In this document: positions 8,461-15,343 of the stretch, in pieces
How the letters are laid out: each line of letters begins with the position of its first letter
How positions within the stretch are numbered: position 1 is the first letter of the stretch
From: Prauserella endophytica
Lineage (GTDB): Bacteria > Actinomycetota > Actinomycetes > Mycobacteriales > Pseudonocardiaceae
DNA length: 64,000 nt
Assembly (NCBI RefSeq): GCF_005146945.1
Contig: NZ_SWMS01000016.1
Span: 102,134 to 166,133, forward strand
Reading direction: 5' to 3'
The notes under the pieces: model-generated
The model's database searches: none
Seen by the model: only the letters and a program-made list of their open reading frames with translations
Told to the model about the DNA's origin: nothing
Made by a program: the position numbers and the translations under genes

Positions 8461-8838
8461 GTGACCCGTGAGAACGACAGCGACGACGGCCGCACCGGTT
8501 CGCTGGTTCCGGACCGTCGCTTTTGCGCAGCACGGAAATCTGAACCCGTTGTACGTCGAGCTGTCCACCGTGGTCTCGCGTCTGGTGAGACCACACCGGG
8601 ACGCCGAGACAGGTCGAGACGAGACACCGAGACCGCAGGTGAGACCGGCGAGACACCCAGTCTCGCACCAAGTCTCGCGGTCCCGGCGGCGGTCTCGGCG
8701 AGTGTCTCGGGTGGACAGTGGGAAGGGTTCAGTCGACCGGTGATCGCTGGCCCCGACGGGTGCTACGGCAGTCGGGGAGTCGAAGCGGCACAATGGTTGG
8801 AGCAGTTCAGACCCGGCCGGTTCTTGAATCGCGTGTAG
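8461..8838 (+). CDS. doubtful small ORF downstream of the replication-relaxation gene
   Basis: A GTG at 8461 with GAGGAGGTGG about 10 nt upstream opens a 125-codon frame. Codon bias is good only for about the first 20 codons. A second frame starting at GTG 8468 (to 8743) then looks more coding-like (AQHGNLNPLYVELSTVVSRL). This suggests either a frameshifted small gene or a real start at 8468. Both frames run into the GAGAC/GTCTC repeat cluster, so their C-terminal halves are probably not under protein-level selection. Confidence 0.3.
   Translation: MTRENDSDDGRTGSLVPDRRFCAARKSEPVVRRAVHRGLASGETTPGRRDRSRRDTETAGETGETPSLAPSLAVPAAVSASVSGGQWEGFSRPVIAGPDGCYGSRGVEAAQWLEQFRPGRFLNRV
8573..8708 (+). repeat. 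GAGAC/GTCTC iteron-like cluster
   Basis: In 136 bp the pentamer GAGAC occurs at 8587, 8606, 8616, 8621, 8629, 8641 and 8650. Its complement GTCTC follows at 8660, 8672, 8692 and 8704, with one more at 8573. The orientation switch is a perfect dyad, GCGAGACACCCAGTCTCGC (8649-8667). Clusters of short directly and inversely repeated sites next to a replication gene are typical of replication or transfer origins, so this is a candidate ori or oriT of the integrative element. That function is inference. Confidence 0.6.
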
Positions 8839-9004
8839 CGGCGCGGCCATCACCCCCACCACGAACCCTCCTGTGTGGAGGCTTCCGGGGTGCTGGTGAC
8901 CAGAGGGCCGGCGGGTCCTGCTGATCGACGGTTGCCCAGTGACCGCCCGACAGCCGCCCGCGACCTCCCGCCCCGTGCGGGCTCGCGGGCACCCGAGGTG
9001 CACC

Positions 9005-9250
9005 ATGCCCCAGCACACACCCGACCACGAACACGACCACGAACAGGACAGCGGCGGCGATGACGCCACCGTGCTCCCGTTCCGCGCCACGCGATCAGCC
9101 ACACAGGACACCTGGCGCGTGGAGCGGATCGACACCGAACCGATGACCACCCAGCAATACGATCTCGCCGTCACCACCCTGGCCACCCTCATCACACAGT
9201 GGCGCAACACCCAGGAAAACACGAAGGAGGGCCACGAAAAAGCCGCATAG
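9005..9250 (+). CDS. small conserved-type protein upstream of the recombinase
   Basis: This is an 81-aa ORF from ATG 9005. The N-terminus is rich in His, Asp, Glu and Gln (PDHEHDHEQDSGGDD). The second half, WRVERIDTEPMTTQQYDLAVTTLATLIT, looks like a folded helical domain ending in a lysine-rich tail. An upstream in-frame start at 8939 is possible but lies in poorer codon context. Small acidic proteins like this often precede serine recombinases on actinobacterial elements and may act as accessory or excision factors; there is no direct evidence here. Confidence 0.55.
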   Translation: MPQHTPDHEHDHEQDSGGDDATVLPFRATRSATQDTWRVERIDTEPMTTQQYDLAVTTLATLITQWRNTQENTKEGHEKAA

Positions 9251-9339
9251 TACACGGTATTCCGCTTCCCTTTCCACGCCCGGCGAGGGATAATGGAACC
9301 ATCGTGACACCGCCCGTGAGCTGCGGTTTTAATTCCACG

Positions 9340-9399
9340 CTAGTAGTGATCTAGTAGCCGCATAGTCGCCCTGTAGTAGCCCGGAACGGCTACTGCAGG
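9340..9399 (+). promoter_or_regulatory. CTAGTAG repeats and hairpin upstream of the recombinase
   Basis: CTAGTAG occurs at 9340-9346 and 9351-9357, followed by an inverted repeat CCTGTAGTAGCC (9370-9381) / GGCTACTGCAGG (9388-9399) with a 6-nt loop and one mismatch. It lies 35-95 nt upstream of the recombinase start. It could be an operator for control of the recombinase or an accessory recombinase-binding site. Which one cannot be told from sequence. Confidence 0.45.
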
Positions 9400-9433
9400 G
9401 CACGCGGAAATACCGAACCAAGGGGGTCGGATA

Positions 9434-11065
9434 ATGGCGCGATCCACGACCGCGCAACGCAGCAAGAAAGCCGCGATGACCACGCTCGGCGACGATGTTC
9501 GGGTGGGGATTTACGTGCGGCGCTCCACCGACGACGAGCACCAGCCCTACTCCATCGAAGCCCAGGACACCCGTCTGGACGCCTACATCGGCTCCCAGCC
9601 CGGCTGGCGGCTCGTGGCACGCTTCCCCGACGACGCCTCCGGCGCCACCACCGAACGCGACGGACTGCAACGAGCACTCGCCGCCGCCCGCGCCGGGCTG
9701 ATCGACGTGCTGCTCGTCTACCGAGTCGACCGGTTCTCCCGCAACCTGCGGGACATGGTCATGCTCCTCGACGAACTCGACTCCGCCGGGGTCGTGTTCC
9801 GCAGCGCCACCGAGCCCTTCGACACCTCCACCCCGATGGGCCGGATGCTGGTCCAGATGCTCGGCATGTTCGCCCAGTTCGAGCGCGACACGATCATCGA
9901 CCGCGTCATCGCCGGGATGGAACGCAAGCACGCCAAGGGAAAGTGGAAGGGCGGCAAACGCCCCTTCGGCTACCTGGTCGACAAGACCACCCACACGCTG
10001 GTCGTGGACGAGCACGAGGCCGTGATTGTCAGGTTGATCTTCGACCTGTACACCAAGGACCGGCTCGGGTCCCGCGCCATCGCCAAAGTCCTCAACGACC
10101 GAGGCCACCGCACCAGCTCCGGCGGCAAGTGGTCCGGCTACCAAGTCATCCGCGCCCTGAACAACCGCGTCTACCTCGGCGAACTCACGTTCCGGGAGAC
10201 CACCGTGACCGACACCCACGCACCCATCATCGACCTCACCGCCTGGGAGCAGGCCCAAGCCATCCTCGACGCACGCGGCGAATCCCACGCCCACCGCGCC
10301 GCGTCCGGCTCCGACTACGTACTCACCGGCCGCCTGCGCTGCCCGAAGTGCCGCAAAGCCATGATCGGCACCCGCGCCACCGGCCGCAACCGCACCTACC
10401 GCTACTACACCTGCTGGAACCTCGCCCGCTACGACGCCAGCAAGTGCGACTTCAAGCGCCTCAACGCCGACGCCGTGGACGTGGCCGTCCTGGACGCCCT
10501 GGCCGGCTTCTACCGCACCCGGCATGACCTCATCGCGGACGCCATCGCCCACGAACAGACCCAGCACCAGGCGGCCAACGCCGACCGGAACGCCGAACTC
10601 GCCACGGTCGAGAACGAGATCACCAAGACCGGCCAAGCCATCGACCGCTACCTGACCGCGTTCGAGCGCGGCACCATGGACGAAGAACTCGTCGCCGACC
10701 GGCTCACCGAACTACGCGCCAAGACCAAGCAACTCCGCGTCCGCCGCGACGAACTCACCCTCGCCCTCGACGACGCACCCACCGCGCCCGAGCCCGCTAC
10801 CCTGGTGGCGGTGGCCGACCACATCGCCGAGATCATCACCAGCGGCAGCCACAACCAGATCAAGGGCCTCGTGGAAGCCCTGGTCGCCAAGGTCACCATC
10901 ACCGGCCCCGACCGGCTCATCCCGGTCTTCCGCATCCCCCAACCCCGCAACAACGACGGGACCGCCCCCGCCCTACCAGCGGAAACGGCCCCGAAAGGAG
11001 TGGTTCGCACAATGACTAAATCGGTGGGCCCGGTGGGACTCGAACCCACACTGGCACGGACCTAA
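9434..11065 (+). CDS. large serine recombinase (integrase) of the integrative element
   Basis: The 543-aa protein has an N-terminal resolvase domain: catalytic Ser31 in YVRRSTDDEHQPYSIEAQ, YRVDRFSRN, and GRMLVQMLGMFAQFERDTII. A recombinase domain follows (KRPFGYLVD, then GSRAIAKVLNDRG), then a zinc ribbon (LRCPKCRKAM, YTCWN, KCDF) and a coiled-coil region. It performs strand exchange between attP and attB through a 5'-phosphoserine link. Its last dozen codons (VGPVGLEPTLART) are antisense to a tRNA gene, and the TAA stop falls in that tRNA's anticodon loop, so the gene's 3' end was supplied by the integration site. It is complete. Confidence 0.93.
   Translation: MARSTTAQRSKKAAMTTLGDDVRVGIYVRRSTDDEHQPYSIEAQDTRLDAYIGSQPGWRLVARFPDDASGATTERDGLQRALAAARAGLIDVLLVYRVDRFSRNLRDMVMLLDELDSAGVVFRSATEPFDTSTPMGRMLVQMLGMFAQFERDTIIDRVIAGMERKHAKGKWKGGKRPFGYLVDKTTHTLVVDEHEAVIVRLIFDLYTKDRLGSRAIAKVLNDRGHRTSSGGKWSGYQVIRALNNRVYLGELTFRETTVTDTHAPIIDLTAWEQAQAILDARGESHAHRAASGSDYVLTGRLRCPKCRKAMIGTRATGRNRTYRYYTCWNLARYDASKCDFKRLNADAVDVAVLDALAGFYRTRHDLIADAIAHEQTQHQAANADRNAELATVENEITKTGQAIDRYLTAFERGTMDEELVADRLTELRAKTKQLRVRRDELTLALDDAPTAPEPATLVAVADHIAEIITSGSHNQIKGLVEALVAKVTITGPDRLIPVFRIPQPRNNDGTAPALPAETAPKGVVRTMTKSVGPVGLEPTLART
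11025..11065. other. probable attachment site (element/chromosome junction)
   Basis: The recombinase reading frame continues 41 nt into the 3' half of the tRNA gene. Element genes lie to the left and ordinary chromosomal genes to the right. This is the layout produced when an element integrates into the 3' end of a tRNA gene and restores it with its own copy. The exact crossover cannot be read without the other junction or an empty site. Confidence 0.55.
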
Positions 11066-11098
11066 ACCGTGTGCCTCTGCCAATTGGGCTACGGGCCC
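11025..11098 (-). tRNA. tRNA-Leu (anticodon UAG), short variable arm
   Basis: On the minus strand a full cloverleaf can be drawn: acceptor GGGCCCG/CGGGCCC, D arm GCC...GGC with AATTGGCAGA in the loop, anticodon stem-loop CACGG TTTAGGT CCGTG, a 5-nt variable loop, T arm GTGGG TTCGAGT CCCAC, and discriminator A. CCA is not encoded (ACCG follows). The loop positions give anticodon UAG (Leu, reads CUA). A short variable loop is unusual for tRNA-Leu, which normally has a long class II arm, so the amino-acid identity is less sure than the tRNA call. Confidence 0.85.
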
Positions 11099-11209
11099 GA
11101 CGGATGCAGCCTAGCCGCCCGCCTTCGGCGCTCCGCTCGGCGTGCCCGTGAGAAGTGCCCGGTCGGCGTGATCTAGCCTGCTGGCAAGCATGTTGCCGAG
11201 GGAGGACAC

Positions 11210-11431
11210 GTGGCTCGCGATCCGGAGACCATCGAACGCGACATCGAGAAGGCCAGGCACGCGCTGGCCTCGACGCTCGACCAGCTCGGTACCAAGGCCA
11301 GTCCCAAGCGGCTCGCCGACTCCGCGCGCACGAGCCTGCGGGCGAAGTTCGACGACCCCAAGGTGAAGTTCCCGCTGATCGGCGCCGGCGCGCTGATCGC
11401 GGTGCTGCTGGTGCGGAAGCTGATCCGCTGA
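11210..11431 (+). CDS. DUF3618 family small membrane-anchored protein
   Basis: The 73-aa protein starts at GTG 11210 with a GAGGGAGGAC ribosome-binding site. The N-terminal RDPETIERDIEKARHALAST matches the DUF3618 signature (conserved acidic/Arg helix, then LDQL). A C-terminal hydrophobic helix (PLIGAGALIAVLLVRKLIR) would anchor it in the membrane. The family is common and single-copy in actinobacteria, often near cell-envelope stress genes, and has no established function. It is the first ordinary chromosomal gene to the right of the tRNA. Confidence 0.85.
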   Translation: MARDPETIERDIEKARHALASTLDQLGTKASPKRLADSARTSLRAKFDDPKVKFPLIGAGALIAVLLVRKLIR

Positions 11432-11444
11432 GTCGGGGACCGGC

Positions 11445-11969
11445 TCAGCCGGCCGCGCTCGCCGAGCCTGCCGACCCTGGCAGTCCGGCCGCGGTCGTGC
11501 GCACGTAGCGCCCGTCCGCTGCCCGCGGCCGGGTCTCCTTCTCTGCCGCGGGCTGCGGGCTCTTGCTGAGCTCCTTGCGCGGCACGTTCCGTTTGCGCGG
11601 CTTCGTCTCCTTGGCCGCGGCGTCCTCCTTGGCGGACGACTCCTTCGGCTCCGCAGGCTTGTCCTTCGGCTCCGGCTCGCTCGCCTCGTCCTTGGACTCC
11701 GGCTTGGCGGGCTCCTCCGTGCCCGGCTCCGGCCGTGCGAGCCTCGCGGTCATGTACGCCGAGGTGAACTCGAGCGCGCTGCCGTTGAGCAGATGCACCA
11801 CGGTCGGGGTGCTGCCCTCCGGGGCCAGCTTCTCGACCAGCTGGTCCGCCCGGTCGCGAGCGGCGATGATGCCCGGTGCCCGGTCGTTGAGCTCCTTGCC
11901 GAGCCCGGCGACCGTGACCGCCCAGTCGTCGGCTTCCTGCACGTACCGTGCGGTGATCGCTTGCACCAC
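11445..11969 (-). CDS. conserved-type actinobacterial hypothetical protein with Lys/Glu/Pro-rich tail
   Basis: The 174-aa protein starts at GTG 11969 (or the adjacent GTG 11966) behind GGAGGGGTGAGGACT. Residues 1-80 look folded (ARYVQEADDWAVTVAGLGKE, then LNDRAPGIIAARDRADQLVE). Residues 85-150 are a charged low-complexity linker of KPAEPKES type, with a short Ala/Gly end. There is no signal peptide. It converges with the DUF3618 gene (13 nt apart). I do not recognise a named family; a regulatory or ribosome-associated role is only a guess. Confidence 0.65.
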   Translation of the reverse strand: MVQAITARYVQEADDWAVTVAGLGKELNDRAPGIIAARDRADQLVEKLAPEGSTPTVVHLLNGSALEFTSAYMTARLARPEPGTEEPAKPESKDEASEPEPKDKPAEPKESSAKEDAAAKETKPRKRNVPRKELSKSPQPAAEKETRPRAADGRYVRTTAAGLPGSAGSASAAG

Positions 11970-12202
11970 CAGTCCTCACCCCTCCTCGACGGATACGGCT
12001 CCACAGTGCAAGACCGCTTCGCCGCCGTCTTATGACGCCAGTTCGTGAACAACCCGATCGGTTGAGTCCCATCAGGCGCGTGTTCAGATTCTGTTACGAA
12101 ATGATCCACCCAGCAATACGACAATGCGTCAGGAACTACTGAGCGTGAGAACACTCTCAGTATGTCGCCACAATGGGTGACCCGGTGTTCTCAGTCTGTC
12201 GA

Positions 12203-12820
12203 TCACCGGCTCGTCAACCGCTGCAAACCGCCCCAGAGCAGGTCCATCGCGTACTCGGTGACGGCCTCGGGCGTCAATTCGTCGTACCGTTCGCACCAGA
12301 TCGCCAGCCGCTCGCAGCCGCCGACAACGAATTCCGCAGCCGCCTGGACACGCACCGTGTCGGAGTCGTCGAAGTAGCCGCTCATCAACGTCGCGATGAG
12401 GTCGGTCTGCTGCTGTCTGGTCGCCTCGATCTCCTCGGCCGCCGAGGTCCCGACCAAGGTGATCTCGTGGCGGACCAGCGACCACGCCTGCTTGCGGTCC
12501 CTGATGAATCGGAAGAACGCGCGCAGGCCCGCGCGCATCGCGTCCTCGGCGCCTGCCGCGCCGACCACGGCCTGCTCGGTGACGTGCCGCAGCTCGGCCC
12601 TCGCCTCCCTGATGCACGCGAGGAGCAGGCCCTCCTTGGAATTGAAGTACTCGTAGAGCATCGGCTTCGAGACGCCGACCCGTTCCGCGATCTCGTCCAT
12701 CGACGCGGCGGCGTAGCCCCGCTCGGCGAACACGGCCTCGGCGACCTCGATCATCTGCCGCTCGCGCTGCGCCCTCGGCATGCGTTTGCGCCGGGTGGGG
12801 GCCTTTTCGGGCGTGCTCAC
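12203..12820 (-). CDS. TetR/AcrR-family transcriptional regulator
   Basis: The 205-aa protein has the N-terminal helix-turn-helix typical of TetR (VFAERGYAAASMDEIAERVG, then VSKPMLYEYFNSKEGLL, about residues 32-68) and a helical ligand-binding half. It is divergent from a flavin monooxygenase gene, with 78 nt between the two starts, the usual arrangement for a repressor controlling its neighbour. The intergenic stretch contains the imperfect dyad AACCTACTGCTGGTAAGGT, a possible operator. The inducing ligand is not predictable. Confidence 0.88.
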   Translation of the reverse strand: MSTPEKAPTRRKRMPRAQRERQMIEVAEAVFAERGYAAASMDEIAERVGVSKPMLYEYFNSKEGLLLACIREARAELRHVTEQAVVGAAGAEDAMRAGLRAFFRFIRDRKQAWSLVRHEITLVGTSAAEEIEATRQQQTDLIATLMSGYFDDSDTVRVQAAAEFVVGGCERLAIWCERYDELTPEAVTEYAMDLLWGGLQRLTSR

Positions 12821-12844
12821 GACAACGACTCTACCGGAAGTAAC

Positions 12845-12863
12845 CTACTGCTGGTAAGGTGGA
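12845..12863. promoter_or_regulatory. candidate TetR operator between regulator and monooxygenase
   Basis: The intergenic region has an imperfect inverted repeat around CTACTG-CTGGTAAG (AACCTAC / GTAAGGT, one base off symmetry). It is centred about 45 nt upstream of the monooxygenase start and 30 nt upstream of the regulator start. The position suits autorepression and control of the monooxygenase. Support is position and partial symmetry only. Confidence 0.35.
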
Positions 12864-12898
12864 CTCCGGGTAACAGGAACTGCGGCATGGAGGCACGC

Positions 12899-14368
12899 AT
12901 GGGCAACCGCACCGAAGCGGGAGTCGTCATCATCGGCACCGGGTTCTCCGGCCTCGGCATGGCGATCCAGCTCCGCAAGGAAGGCCGCGAGGATTTCGTG
13001 ATCCTGGAGAAGGCCGACGACGTGGGCGGCACCTGGCGCGACAACACCTATCCAGGCTGTGCCTGCGACATTCAGTCGCACATGTACTCGTTTTCCTTCG
13101 AGCAGAACCCGCAGTGGTCCCGCTCGTTCTCTCCGCAGCCCGAGATCCACGACTACATGCGGCGCGTCGCGGAGAAGTACGACCTGTACCGCTTCGTCCG
13201 CTTCGGCCAGGAGATGACCGGAGCGCGCTGGGACGCCGACGAGAACCGCTGGCACGTCTCCACCGCCTGCGGCGACGAGTTCGTCGGCCGCTACCTCGTC
13301 GCCGGGGTCGGTGCGCTGCACCTCCCGCAGATCCCGGACCTGCCGGGCATCGAGCGGTTCCAGGGTCGAAGCTTCCACTCCGCGCAGTGGGATCACGACT
13401 TCGACCTGCGCGGCAAGCGGGTCGCCGTGATCGGCACGGGGGCCAGCGCGGTCCAGTTCGTGCCCCAGATCGCCAAGGACGTCGCCGAGCTGACCCTGTT
13501 TCAGCGCACGCCGCCGTGGATCATGCCGAAGCCCGACCACGCCATGCCGGACTGGGCGAAGCAGCTCTTCGCGAAGGTGCCGGGAGCCCAGCGGGCGTAC
13601 CGCAACCTCCTTTACTGGATGCTCGAGGTGCGCGCCGTCGGCTTCAACGGCAACCCACGTGTCATGAAGCTCGCGCAGAAGCTCGCCAAGCACAACATCG
13701 ACAAGCACGTCGACGACCCCGAGCTGCGCGCGAAGCTCACCCCCGACTACGTCATGGGCTGCAAGCGGGTGCTGATCTCCAACGACTACTACCCGGCGCT
13801 CAACCGGGACAATGTGCACGTGGTGACCGACGGCGTCGCCGAGGTGACCGAGCGCGGCGTGATCGACAAGGCCGGCGTCGAGCACGAGGTCGACGCCATC
13901 ATCTACGGCACCGGTTTCCACGTCACCGACGCCTTCGACGACCTGGACATCATCGGCGTCGACGGCCGCCACCTCGGCAAACTGTGGTCGACCGAGGGCA
14001 TGCAGACGCACAAGGGCATCACCGTCGCGGGCTTCCCGAACCTGTTCTTCCTGCTCGGGCCCAACACGGGGCTCGGGCACAACTCCGTGGTCTTCATGAT
14101 CGAGCAGCAGATCCGCTACATTTCCGAGGCGATCCGCTTCGTGGAGTCGCGCGACGCCGAGGCGATCGAGGTCCGCGAGGACGTCCAGGCGCGGTTCAAC
14201 GACGACATCCAGCGCAAGCTGGAGCGCGGCATCTGGACCCAGGGCGGTTGCAAGAGCTGGTACCTCGACGCGAAGGGCGTCAACCGCACCATCTGGCCGG
14301 GCTTCACCTGGCGCTACTGGCTGGAGACGCGGAAGCTCCGCCCGAGCGACTTCGAGCTGACCCGCTAG
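12899..14368 (+). CDS. Baeyer-Villiger-type FAD-containing monooxygenase
   Basis: The 489-aa protein has FAD-binding GTGFSGLG (about residues 12-19), the family motif FQGRSFHSAQWDHDF (the FxGxxxHxxxW fingerprint, about 157-171), and a second Rossmann motif VIGTGASAVQ for NADPH. It would insert oxygen next to a ketone or oxidise heteroatoms using NADPH and O2. ATG 12899 has GGAGG 5 nt upstream; ATG 12887 is an alternative. The reading frame is open far upstream through the tetR gene, but that extension is antisense and not real. Its stop codon TAG is the first triplet of a 166-bp palindrome. Confidence 0.92.
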   Translation: MGNRTEAGVVIIGTGFSGLGMAIQLRKEGREDFVILEKADDVGGTWRDNTYPGCACDIQSHMYSFSFEQNPQWSRSFSPQPEIHDYMRRVAEKYDLYRFVRFGQEMTGARWDADENRWHVSTACGDEFVGRYLVAGVGALHLPQIPDLPGIERFQGRSFHSAQWDHDFDLRGKRVAVIGTGASAVQFVPQIAKDVAELTLFQRTPPWIMPKPDHAMPDWAKQLFAKVPGAQRAYRNLLYWMLEVRAVGFNGNPRVMKLAQKLAKHNIDKHVDDPELRAKLTPDYVMGCKRVLISNDYYPALNRDNVHVVTDGVAEVTERGVIDKAGVEHEVDAIIYGTGFHVTDAFDDLDIIGVDGRHLGKLWSTEGMQTHKGITVAGFPNLFFLLGPNTGLGHNSVVFMIEQQIRYISEAIRFVESRDAEAIEVREDVQARFNDDIQRKLERGIWTQGGCKSWYLDAKGVNRTIWPGFTWRYWLETRKLRPSDFELTR

Positions 14369-14531
14369 TGCCCTCCGTCGGAAGTCTGTTGCTTGAGTCG
14401 GTGGATCCAGGTTTCCGCTGGCAAGGCGCCGGTTCGTCCTCGTACGGGGCCGTACTTGGGCGGACCGGCAACGCAGCCGGCGGGAAGCTGGACCGTCGAA
14501 TTATGTGGCGAACTTCCGGCGGGGGGCACTA
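14366..14531. repeat. 166-bp near-perfect palindromic element
   Basis: The whole segment folds on itself. The ends TAGTGCCCTCCGTCGGAAGT (14366-14385) and ACTTCCGGCGGGGGGCACTA (14512-14531) are complementary with two G-U-compatible mismatches. Inner blocks (GGATCCAGGTTTCCGCTGGC against GCCGGCGGGAAGCTGGACC; GCCGGTTCGTCC against GGGCGGACCGGC; GTACGG/CCGTAC at the tip) continue the symmetry. Many mismatches are C-to-T, preserving RNA pairing as G-U. It begins with the stop codon of the monooxygenase. It may be a non-autonomous MITE/REP-like repeat acting as a terminator or mRNA 3' stabiliser. Confidence 0.75.
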
Positions 14532-14549
14532 GACCCGGGGGCCGGGGGG

Positions 14550-14591
14550 CTACCGGCCCCCGGGCAGGGAGGGGGCCCCGGGGGCCGGTAG
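14550..14591. terminator. GC-rich hairpin between convergent genes
   Basis: CTACCGGCCCCCGGG (14550-14564) pairs perfectly with CCCGGGGGCCGGTAG (14577-14591) around a 12-nt loop. It lies 4 nt beyond the stop of the XRE gene and downstream of the monooxygenase and its palindrome. Together they probably form a bidirectional terminator, of the type without a U-tract usual in actinobacteria. Confidence 0.75.
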
Positions 14592-14595
14592 CTGG

Positions 14596-15069
14596 TCAGT
14601 AGCCGGCCGGGAGGCCGGACAGCTTCCGGAGGCGGGCGATCAGGTCCTGGGTCTCCATGCCGCAGAGTTCCGCCATGCGTTCGAGCGCGCTGAACTCGAG
14701 CTGGACCTCGGTGCCGCTCGCCTGCTCGAGCCTGCCTCGGGCCCACCGGCGCAGCGGCAGCAGCTCGGGCTGGTCGTCCGCGACCACCTTGGCGAGGTTC
14801 AGCCGGATCCTGCCGGGCTCGTCCCCGAACACCCGCCGGTGCACGCGCTCCAGCAGGTTCTGCGGCAGCTCGTCCATGGCGAGGCAGAGCTCGACGAGCC
14901 GCACCACCGAGCACTGCCGGGTGCCCAGCTCGTACGTCGCGAGCGTCTGCAGCGAGATCTCGCTCTGCAGGCGCTCGTTCAGTTCCTTGCGCGTCCATCC
15001 TCGCTTCTTGCGGAGCTTGCGTAGTTCCTCGCCAAGTACTCGCTGGTAGGCGTCCGCGTCGATCAGCAC
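14596..15069 (-). CDS. XRE-family helix-turn-helix regulator
   Basis: The 157-aa protein starts at GTG 15069. AGGGGA six nt upstream supports this start over longer in-frame options up to 15210. Residues 1-70 form a Cro/CI-type domain (LGEELRKLRKKRGWTRKELN, then LQTLATYELGTRQCSVVRLV). The C-terminal half (LLPLRRWARGRLEQ, MAELCGMETQDLIARLRKL) is a second helical module. The layout resembles conserved Pseudonocardiaceae regulators, distantly BldD-like. The target is unknown. Confidence 0.82.
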   Translation of the reverse strand: MLIDADAYQRVLGEELRKLRKKRGWTRKELNERLQSEISLQTLATYELGTRQCSVVRLVELCLAMDELPQNLLERVHRRVFGDEPGRIRLNLAKVVADDQPELLPLRRWARGRLEQASGTEVQLEFSALERMAELCGMETQDLIARLRKLSGLPAGY

Positions 15070-15271
15070 TCCAGGTCCCCTGCCCGCACCGCGTGGGATG
15101 CCGTGCGCCGGCTCAGCCGACACAGTGCATGCGTTCTTCACGCGAGTGAAAGCCTTTGAGGTCCCTCGCCTTACGCGGCTTCCGTAGAAAACTTGACAAA
15201 AGCCCGCCAACTACCCCGAATGGAGCAGCAAAAGACACCGAATGGGCTCACCCGGATTCTGCGGTCACAGA

Positions 15272-15328
15272 CTGCAGTGAAGGCCACCTTCACTGCGTTG
15301 AACGCAGTGAAGGTGGCCTTCACTGCAG
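15272..15328. terminator. perfect 57-bp palindrome downstream of the LCP gene
   Basis: Two 28-bp arms (15272-15299 and 15301-15328) are exact reverse complements around a single central base. The core is AGTGAAGGCCACCTTCACT. It lies 16 nt beyond the LCP stop codon on the minus strand, so it should act as its terminator. It belongs to a family of palindromes in this window (23940, 47906, 52042) sharing AAGGCCACC arms and a GCGTT-N-AACGC centre. Confidence 0.8.
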
Positions 15329-15343
15329 CCGGGCGGAGGGGGC

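Noticed and set aside
7414..9255. 613-codon minus-strand frame
   Set aside because: It is a shadow of the replication-relaxation gene and the repeat cluster, with no recognisable domain.
12173..12886. N-terminal extension of the monooxygenase frame
   Set aside because: It runs antisense across the tetR gene, and the flavoprotein fold begins at 12899 with a proper ribosome-binding site.
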